DNA from: JBBQIY01 sp964553035
GTDB taxonomy: Bacteria; Verrucomicrobiota; Kiritimatiellia; RFP12; UBA3636
Reading direction: 5' to 3'
DNA length: 19,804 bases
Assembly: GCA_964553035.1 (NCBI GenBank)
Contig: CAZKJH010000071.1
Location: 1-19,804 of the forward strand
Shown: piece after piece, positions 14,723 to 19,804 of the stretch
Layout of the letters: every line of letters starts with the position of its first letter
Numbering within the stretch: position 1 is the stretch's first letter
Made by a program: the position numbers and the translations under genes
Notes under the pieces: generated by a model
Databases searched by the model: none
The model's input: only the letters and a program-made list of their open reading frames with translations
What the model was told of the DNA's origin: nothing

Positions 14723-14751
14723 TTGTGCAAAGACGAGAAAGTTGGTATAAT
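14723..14751 (+). promoter_or_regulatory. Extended -10 promoter of the prepilin-type gene
   Basis: A perfect TATAAT (14746-14751) is preceded by TGG (14743-14745), the extended -10 motif, and by TTGTGC (14723-14728) at a 17-bp spacer. The start site would be near 14758, about 56 nt before the gene. The remainder of 14586-14813 is AT-rich with nothing else recognised. Confidence 0.7.
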
Positions 14752-14813
14752 TTTAAGCCTAATAAAAACCTTAAAAGCCACTTATTTACTAATCCTAACA
14801 CGGCCCGACATCA

Positions 14814-15752
14814 ATGACAACGAAATTCTCATCAAAAGGCTTCACGCTAATCGAGCTTCTGGTTGTGATGGCTATCCTCGGGATCCTCATGGGGCTTGTC
14901 GTCCCGAAAGTCGGCAGAATGATGGACGAGGCGAAAGAAAATAAATGCCGAAACAACCTGCGACAACTTCAGGTTGCTGTCATGAGCCACGTCACCGATA
15001 AAAACGGTGCTTTACCCTACGCGATGTCGTACGAAGTCTATGATCTTCGTCGGAACCTTTATGACGAGAGGCGTGGATGGATTGCCTGGAATCCGCCGTC
15101 AGGTAAAGCTGAGGACCTTGCTACACGCTGGCCCAGTGAGGACACGTTGAAGGAAAATGGCATGGTAGAGGACTTCGGCATCGGCGAAAAAGCTCTCTTT
15201 GGCATTGAAAATGGAACGCTCTATGAGTATATGAATAAATCACTTGAACATTATGCCTGTCCTTTCTTCAAAAAACAAAGCGGTACAGACAAAAATTTGA
15301 TGGTCTATAGAACCTACGCCATGAACGGTTTCTTCCGAAGCCCAGTGACGGAGGGTTGGGACCCCCGGCAAATTTCGAAAATTGGGACGACGGAAGAATA
15401 TGACTCCTACAGGCCCGAAAGTGCCAAGCTCTTGCTTTTCTCTGAAATAGAACCACTAAAGGGAACCTATACGCACAGTGGTGCCAGACCCTATCGTCCT
15501 GATCAGGGTCATGTATGCGATAAAAACGCACCCAGGAATCCTGCAGACTGCTGTTTCGAACCTGCTTCGGAAGCCTTCGTGGCCACAGGAGACAAGATAC
15601 ACACTGTTCATCGAAGTGGAATCCCCAGCGCGAAGGCCGCATTTGCCGTTTTCTTAGATGGACATATCGAGAAGGTGTTTAATATGACTCCCAAGAATAA
15701 TAATTCTGTCTGGTTCTACAACCGGGGACTTGCCCCAGCAGACGACATCTAA
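14814..15752 (+). CDS. Prepilin-type N-terminal cleavage/methylation domain protein (pseudopilin-like)
   Basis: A 312-residue protein with a textbook type IV prepilin leader: basic MTTKFSSKG, cleavage before F10, E14 at mature position +5, and the hydrophobic helix FTLIELLVVMAILGILMGLV. The following helix (AKENKCRNNLRQLQVAVMSH) is the usual pseudopilin spine. The globular part has AMNGFFRSP and ends in an FAVFLDGHIEKVFNM segment like the H-X9-DG C-terminal domain of planctomycete and Lentisphaerota pilin-like proteins; here the spacing from the last upstream histidine is longer. PreP-type peptidase PilD and a secretion/pilus ATPase are not in the window. Such orphan pseudopilins are numerous in these phyla; the substrate or function is unknown. 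Confidence 0.88.
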   Translation: MTTKFSSKGFTLIELLVVMAILGILMGLVVPKVGRMMDEAKENKCRNNLRQLQVAVMSHVTDKNGALPYAMSYEVYDLRRNLYDERRGWIAWNPPSGKAEDLATRWPSEDTLKENGMVEDFGIGEKALFGIENGTLYEYMNKSLEHYACPFFKKQSGTDKNLMVYRTYAMNGFFRSPVTEGWDPRQISKIGTTEEYDSYRPESAKLLLFSEIEPLKGTYTHSGARPYRPDQGHVCDKNAPRNPADCCFEPASEAFVATGDKIHTVHRSGIPSAKAAFAVFLDGHIEKVFNMTPKNNNSVWFYNRGLAPADDI

Positions 15753-15835
15753 TTCATACATCAGGCGAAACCACCCCGCACACCACTTTAAACTTCCATT
15801 TTACCGCCGCAAGATCGAAAGGAGTTCGAAAGAAC

Positions 15836-18358
15836 ATGCCCAAAGCCACGAAAACAGTTTCAGTTCCAACCAAAAAACAGACCAAGACTGACACCTCGAA
15901 GACAGCAAAAAACAAGGTCGGCACTTCAGAGAAAACGACTAGAATTAAGGATCTGGCTCCTGCTAAGGTCTCTACATCCGGATCAAAGAAGGGCGTCTCC
16001 AAAACTGCACCGATGAAGCCCTCAACGAAAGCATCCCCCTCAGGTGCGAAAAGCATTGAGATAGCCCCGACGGGAGAAAAAGCGACCATGGTAAAGACCG
16101 AAACGAAGCTTGGCAAAAAGACCGCAGTGAATCCCAAACTCGAAAGCAAGGCCCCAACAGATGCAAAGAAGACAACGGCACCTGTGACGAAACCTACAGC
16201 GGCACCCGCAACGGTCTCTACGAATACTGCCCCTAAATCGTCTGCCAGGAGTTCGTCTGCAACGCGTCGGGGGATTTCAGATCTCGGCAAAAGTGATCCC
16301 ACAAAACTCAAAAAATCTAGACCCCGAATCGATGATGAAGATTCCGATCTCGCTATTGACAACTATACTTCTGATGACATAGAGGACGATGCCGAAAATT
16401 CGGAAGACGAAGAGTGGAAGAATACCACCGATTCCTACGCAAATGAAGAAAAAGTAGAGCCATCCCCAGAAGAGCTTCAAGAAAGCGAGAAAGAGATCGA
16501 GCTGGAGCTAGCCAAACTCAACGTCGAAGAACTCGTTAAGAACGTCAGCGGTGAAAACCGTGAGGATGATGACGATGATGTTGACGAGGTGTTTCTGGAC
16601 GGTATGATGACGACTGTCGGCGGAGAGACCGAAGATGACATCCCCTACCCTCATGGTACGGCGGAATACGATCAATATTCATTTGACCTCCCAGAACAAG
16701 CTCGGCTTGATCCTGATGTTTCCTCGGCGAGACTCCACCGAGAGGAACATACGGAGAAACTCAAAGACCTCGTAAAAATTGCTGAGGCTAAGGGTTTCAT
16801 CACGCACGACGATATCAACGAAGTCCTTCCGGCTTCTGTCCTGAAGGACACGGATATCGAAACGTATCTCGCTGAGCTCAGTACACTGGGCATTGATATT
16901 ATCGATATCTCTGAGGTCGAGGCGTATAAGGCTGAACAGGATACCCAAAATCCTGAAACCAAAGCGACCAAGCTAGACTTCTTTGACGATCCCATCCGCA
17001 TGTACTTGCACCAAATGGGTCAGGTGCCGCTCCTCACACGAGATCAGGAAGTCGATATCTGCAAGCGAATTGAAAGCTCCGAGAAAATTGTTAGAGACAT
17101 TTTCAATCGCTTCGGTTTTGCTCCCAGAATGTACATGGATCTCGTTGCCCAAGTCGAAAATGGCGATGAACGATTTGATCGTGTCGTAACCGACAAATAT
17201 GTCGATAGCCGAGAAGCGTATCTGGAACAGCTTCCCGACTTAAAGAGTCGGCTCATGAAGCAACAACAGGTCATGGAGAAGCAGTCCAAATCCATGGTAG
17301 CATCGGATGCGAAACCCGCTGAACAAGCGCGCAGAATGAAAGTGATGGACAAGTGTCGAAGCGAATTTAGAAATTTATCTGAAGAACTCAACTTCAAACA
17401 GAAGATGGTCGAAAACCTCGCTCTTCGGGCTGAGGAAGAGATCTTTAAAAAGTTCAGATGGCTGACCGGTGAAGTCAATCGACTCTCCAAGCAGCGTAAA
17501 AGTAAGCGGCGCGACGAGGAAGTTGGAAAATACAACAAAGAGATGGACAAAATCGCGGAAGAATTCTACATGCCACGTGAGCAGTTTATGGATGAATTCG
17601 AGAAACTCCGCAAGGCACTTCGGGAAGGTCAGCGCGCCAGAACCGAAATGGTCGAAGCCAATCTGCGGCTTGTCATTTCGATCGTCAAGAAATACATGAA
17701 CCGCGGACTCTCCTTCCTCGACCTCATTCAGGAAGGTAATACGGGGTTAATGAAAGCTGTAGAAAAATTCGAATACCGCCGCGGCTACAAATTTTCAACG
17801 TACGCCACCTGGTGGATTCGTCAAGCGGCTACACGTGCTATCGCTGATCAGGCGCGTACAATCCGCATCCCAGTTCACATGATCGAAACGATCAACCGAC
17901 TTCTGCGTGTCCAGAAAAAACTCGTGCAAGAACTGGGGCGCGAACCTACGCCTGAAGAGGCGGCTGCGGAAATGGAACTCTCCGTCGACCGCGTGAGAGC
18001 GGTCTTCAAAATGGCTCAGCAGCCCATTTCCCTGCAAAGCCCCGTCGGTGACGGCGACGATGCGCATTTCGGAGATTTTCTCCCCGACACCTCGGCGGAG
18101 AACCCATCCGAAATGACTGCGTACAGCATGCTCCGTGAACGTCTACATGAGGTTCTCGACACGCTGACCGAGCGTGAGCGTCAGGTTCTGGACCACAGGT
18201 TCGGCCTCACGGACGGCTATTCAAGAACACTTGAGGAGGTTGGAAAGCAATTCAACGTCACACGCGAACGGATTCGCCAGATTGAAGCGAAAGCGTTGCG
18301 CAAATTGCGCCATCCAACTCGAATCAGGAGGCTCGAAGGCTTCCTGGACTCCAAATAA
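15836..18358 (+). CDS. rpoD: Primary RNA polymerase sigma factor RpoD with long N-terminal extension
   Basis: An 840-residue sigma-70 protein. Region 1.1 lies at about 305-362 (LKDLVKIAEAKGFITHDDIN). Region 1.2 follows at about 381-415 (DDPIRMYLHQMGQVPLLTRD), then a charged non-conserved region. Region 2 starts near 605 (MVEANLRLVISIVKKYMNRG, then TYATWWIRQAATRAIADQAR), followed by region 3 (RPTPEEAAAEM-like REPTPEEAAAEM) and region 4.2 at the C-terminus (TLEEVGKQFNVTRERIRQIE). Escherichia coli RpoD has 613 residues; most of the difference is about 300 residues before region 1.1: first about 165 Lys/Thr/Ala/Ser-rich basic residues, then an acidic stretch with DDDDDVD (244-250). The basic part looks like a histone-H1-type tail. 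AAAGGAG sits 11 nt before the ATG. Confidence 0.96.
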   Translation: MPKATKTVSVPTKKQTKTDTSKTAKNKVGTSEKTTRIKDLAPAKVSTSGSKKGVSKTAPMKPSTKASPSGAKSIEIAPTGEKATMVKTETKLGKKTAVNPKLESKAPTDAKKTTAPVTKPTAAPATVSTNTAPKSSARSSSATRRGISDLGKSDPTKLKKSRPRIDDEDSDLAIDNYTSDDIEDDAENSEDEEWKNTTDSYANEEKVEPSPEELQESEKEIELELAKLNVEELVKNVSGENREDDDDDVDEVFLDGMMTTVGGETEDDIPYPHGTAEYDQYSFDLPEQARLDPDVSSARLHREEHTEKLKDLVKIAEAKGFITHDDINEVLPASVLKDTDIETYLAELSTLGIDIIDISEVEAYKAEQDTQNPETKATKLDFFDDPIRMYLHQMGQVPLLTRDQEVDICKRIESSEKIVRDIFNRFGFAPRMYMDLVAQVENGDERFDRVVTDKYVDSREAYLEQLPDLKSRLMKQQQVMEKQSKSMVASDAKPAEQARRMKVMDKCRSEFRNLSEELNFKQKMVENLALRAEEEIFKKFRWLTGEVNRLSKQRKSKRRDEEVGKYNKEMDKIAEEFYMPREQFMDEFEKLRKALREGQRARTEMVEANLRLVISIVKKYMNRGLSFLDLIQEGNTGLMKAVEKFEYRRGYKFSTYATWWIRQAATRAIADQARTIRIPVHMIETINRLLRVQKKLVQELGREPTPEEAAAEMELSVDRVRAVFKMAQQPISLQSPVGDGDDAHFGDFLPDTSAENPSEMTAYSMLRERLHEVLDTLTERERQVLDHRFGLTDGYSRTLEEVGKQFNVTRERIRQIEAKALRKLRHPTRIRRLEGFLDSK

Positions 18359-18400
18359 AGGCACGACTATTGCGGGATCGATCTCCCACATGCCTTCATT
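18358..18400 (+). terminator. Weak hairpin after rpoD
   Basis: AAGGCA (18358-18363) pairs with TGCCTT (18391-18396), with an inner GGGA/TCCC pairing, followed by CATTT. The short T-tract makes it a weak terminator candidate, so read-through into the RRM gene is likely. The outer stem word is the same AAGGCA/TGCCTT as in the gapA-pgk hairpin. Confidence 0.35.
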
Positions 18401-18462
18401 TGGCAACAAGCGGACGTGGACCGCAATGAAATCCACAAGCACCCATAGAGAGATAAGAAAAA

Positions 18463-19131
18463 ATGGAACCAGTAGAAACAAGCATCGAAGAAACCGCCGG
18501 GCAGATTGCGGCGGTAGCGAAGAAAACAGCGGAGACAGCATCAGAAACCGCAGATCAAGCAGTTAACACAATGGCAGAAAAGACGGAGACAACATCAGAA
18601 GCCGCAGTTGAAGCAGTTAACACGATCGCAGACGACGTGGTCGCGACAGTCGAAGGAGAGCAAGTGCAGATGGACGCAACATCGACACAGGAGACAACTC
18701 AGCAGAACTCATCGACCTGCCCTATGTTCAGTTGCGACCCGATGACAGTTGGAATAATTATCGCAGTTGTCGCGGTCGCCGTTATAATCGTGGCACTTCT
18801 TAGCAAAAAAAAGAAGCGAGGGGGAAAAGCCGAACTCGGTAAACCCGGAAAGTCAAATGGACCCGACATGGTCGAGATTTATGTCGGCAACCTGAGCTAC
18901 GACATGACCGATGCACAGCTCCGCAGGGAGTTCGAACGCTTCGGAGTCGTCAAGTCCGCTCGCGTCATCACCCATCGCACCAATAGCAAGTCCAAAGGGT
19001 ACGGCTTCGTTGAGATGCCACACCGCAAAGAAGCGCTTATTGGAATCAAGGCACTGGACAACTCCGAGGTTCTCGGACGCCGTATACGCGTCAACGAAGC
19101 TCGCGCAAACACGCGTCCGCCTGAACGATAA
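18463..19131 (+). CDS. Membrane-anchored RRM-domain RNA-binding protein
   Basis: A 222-residue protein with an unusual build. Residues 1-92 are acidic, Ala/Thr/Glu-rich and probably helical, with an internal repeat (AVNTMAEKTE..., AVNTIADDVV...). Residues 95-113 are one hydrophobic span (MTVGIIIAVVAVAVIIVALL) followed by SKKKKRGGK, which by the positive-inside rule puts the C-terminus in the cytoplasm. Residues 138-215 are a complete RRM: RNP2 IYVGNLSY (139-146) and RNP1 SKGYGFVEM (177-185), with the helices and last strand RRIRVNEAR. The RRM should bind single-stranded RNA at the membrane. An internal ATG (M136) sits exactly where stand-alone bacterial RRM proteins begin, so a soluble short form is possible. 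It lies 104 bp after rpoD. Confidence 0.85.
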   Translation: MEPVETSIEETAGQIAAVAKKTAETASETADQAVNTMAEKTETTSEAAVEAVNTIADDVVATVEGEQVQMDATSTQETTQQNSSTCPMFSCDPMTVGIIIAVVAVAVIIVALLSKKKKRGGKAELGKPGKSNGPDMVEIYVGNLSYDMTDAQLRREFERFGVVKSARVITHRTNSKSKGYGFVEMPHRKEALIGIKALDNSEVLGRRIRVNEARANTRPPER

Positions 19132-19204
19132 AAAAGTACAGCCTTCAACTCCGCAGAAATCCAGATGCCAGAGTTGAGTGATTCGACTAAGACGAAATAA
19201 TGCG

Positions 19205-19234
19205 TTGGCATGTTGGCAGTAGCCAACATGCCAA
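19205..19234. repeat. Perfect 13-bp inverted repeat after the RRM gene
   Basis: TTGGCATGTTGGC (19205-19217) and GCCAACATGCCAA (19222-19234) form a perfect stem with loop AGTA. No T-run follows on either strand, so it is not a standard terminator; it could be a protein-binding palindrome or a 3'-end stabiliser of the RRM messenger. Confidence 0.55.
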
Positions 19235-19244
19235 TGAGTAAATT

Positions 19245-19270
19245 AAAACAAAAAAAGGGGATTTCTCCCC
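19245..19270 (-). terminator. Intrinsic terminator on the minus strand
   Basis: Read on the minus strand, GGGGA-GAAA-TCCCC (19257-19270) is followed by TTTTTTGTTTT, a compact rho-independent terminator with a stable GAAA tetraloop. No minus-strand gene is visible to its right within the window, so its transcript would be antisense to the next gene's leader or would come from beyond the gap. Confidence 0.5.
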
Positions 19271-19276
19271 GCCCAT

Positions 19277-19361
19277 GCCGATGGTTCTAAGATCGGCCGG
19301 TCGATGTAAGCATCTTCCGAAATCAATGCAGTGCCTAATCGGCACCTTGGGGCAACAGCCC
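19277..19361 (+). promoter_or_regulatory. Hairpin-rich leader of the Gly/Arg-rich gene
   Basis: Three perfect short hairpins occur within 85 nt: GCCGAT/ATCGGC (19277-19282, 19292-19297), GTGCC/GGCAC around TAATC (19331-19345) and GGGC/GCCC around AACA (19350-19361). The last ends 15 nt before the start codon, and no Shine-Dalgarno motif lies between. It may be a structured 5' leader controlling translation, for example by temperature or by the encoded protein. It matches no riboswitch I can name. Confidence 0.35.
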
Positions 19362-19376
19362 AGAAAACAAAGAACA

Positions 19377-19804
19377 ATGGTTACACCTATTACAATGCAC
19401 CCCGCCCTCCTCGGTCGATTCGATCGCGATGGCGGATTCGGTGGCGGCTCACGCGGCGGTTTTTCAAATAACCGGAGCGAAGGCTCGGATCAAAAAGGAC
19501 AAACAGACTCCCAAGGAAATTATCGCAACGATAACGTCTGGAGAAGCGCAAGCGCGAACAGACAAAGCGAAGGCGGTTCTGGCGGTGGAGATCGTCGCGA
19601 GGGCGGCTTCAGCAAGCCTTGGGAGAAGCGTGAAGGCGGTTCTGGCGGTGGAGATCGTCGCGAGGGCGGCTTCAGCAAGCCTTGGGNNNNNNNNNNNNNN
19701 NNNNNNNNNNNNNNNNNNNNNNNNNNNNNNNNNNNNNNNNNNNNNNNNNNNNNNNNNNNNNNNNNNNNNNNNNNNNNNNNNNNNNNAGAAGCGCGAAGGC
19801 GGTG
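19377..19804 (+). CDS. Gly/Arg-rich repeat protein, 3' end missing (partial, spans assembly gap)
   Basis: The frame is open from ATG at 19377 to the N-run at 19687 and runs off the window. The protein begins MVTPITMHPALLGRFDRDGG, continues with GFGGGSRGGFSNNRS, and from residue 65 enters a 21-residue tandem repeat, EGGSGGGDRREGGFSKPW plus EKR. It is disordered, Gly/Arg-rich with aromatic Phe and Trp spacers, a composition typical of RNA-binding low-complexity tails. No folded domain is seen. Possible identities are the N-terminal extension of an RNA enzyme such as a pseudouridine synthase, as seen in Bacteroidetes, or a stand-alone Gly-rich protein; the missing part decides. The start is inferred from frame only, without a ribosome binding site; M7 is an alternative. 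Confidence 0.6.
   Translation, partial: MVTPITMHPALLGRFDRDGGFGGGSRGGFSNNRSEGSDQKGQTDSQGNYRNDNVWRSASANRQSEGGSGGGDRREGGFSKPWEKREGGSGGGDRREGGFSKPWXXXXXXXXXXXXXXXXXXXXXXXXXXXXXXXXXXEARRR
19569..19804 (+). repeat. 63-bp in-frame tandem repeat interrupted by the assembly gap
   Basis: The first unit is 19569-19631. The second, 19632-19686, is identical over all 55 bases present before the gap. The 18 bases after the gap begin AGAAGCGCGAAGGCGGT, the same unit end and start with one change (T to C), so the array continues across the gap. The near-perfect identity of units suggests recent expansion and explains the assembly break. Confidence 0.9.
19687..19786. other. Assembly gap of exactly 100 N
   Basis: One hundred N is a conventional placeholder for a gap of unknown size. 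Taken literally it would shift the reading frame, because sequence on the right re-enters the repeat one base out of phase, whereas any whole number of 63-bp units would keep the frame. The true gap length is therefore not 100. Confidence 0.95.

Noticed and set aside
15754..16362. 202-codon open frame opposite the rpoD N-terminus
   Set aside because: It is the antisense of the Lys/Thr/Ala-rich repeat-like region of rpoD; its low-complexity Val/Phe/Ser composition comes from that bias, and it has no recognisable domain.

Overview
The window looks like a chromosomal segment of an anaerobic PVC-superphylum bacterium, most likely from the Lentisphaerota/Kiritimatiellota side. This is inferred from content: three URO-D-fold proteins next to a corrinoid protein, a lone prepilin-type protein with an H...DGH C-terminus, a phosphoglycerate kinase with a Bacteroidetes/PVC-like insertion, a primary sigma factor with a very long N-terminal extension, and intergenic DNA full of short degenerate repeats. 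No rRNA, tRNA, CRISPR array, transposase or phage gene was seen. A run of 100 N near the right end is an assembly gap inside a tandem repeat.

Region 1 (1-7328) is a regulated methyl-transfer island. A strong terminator-like hairpin at the left edge closes an unseen upstream gene. A leftward AraC-family regulator is divergent from a tightly packed rightward operon: URO-D/MtaA-like methyltransferase, cobalamin-binding corrinoid protein, second URO-D-like protein, 2Fe-2S/ASKHA reductive activator of corrinoid proteins (RACE), a DUF1638 protein, and a third, divergent URO-D-like protein. The last junctions are 1 bp or ATGA overlaps. The set has a methyl carrier, a reactivator and two to three candidate methyltransferases, but no recognisable MtaB-, MttB-, MtmB- or MtbB-type substrate methyltransferase. 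The substrate is therefore unknown; this is the best candidate in the window for an undescribed system.

Region 2 (7422-13459) is mostly housekeeping. A leftward exported YdjY-domain protein with its own promoter is followed rightward by miaB and tadA (tRNA modification at positions 37 and 34), then gapA with a near-consensus promoter, a long hairpin, and pgk.

Region 3 (13460-14228) is about 770 bp without a convincing gene. It is a patchwork of short direct and inverted repeats: a TAATCN array folding back on itself, a duplicated TTTGCGAACGTTGCG, paired GTGGCAAAGT hairpins and a 7-bp CCTACGC repeat. Related motifs recur between the YdjY-domain gene and miaB.

Region 4 (14229-19804) holds leftward folB, a prepilin-type protein behind an extended -10 promoter, rpoD, a small protein joining a membrane segment to an RRM RNA-binding domain, a hairpin-rich leader, and the start of a Gly/Arg-rich protein built from a 21-residue tandem repeat that runs through the gap to the window edge. 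The last two proteins both look connected with RNA, but that link is inferred.
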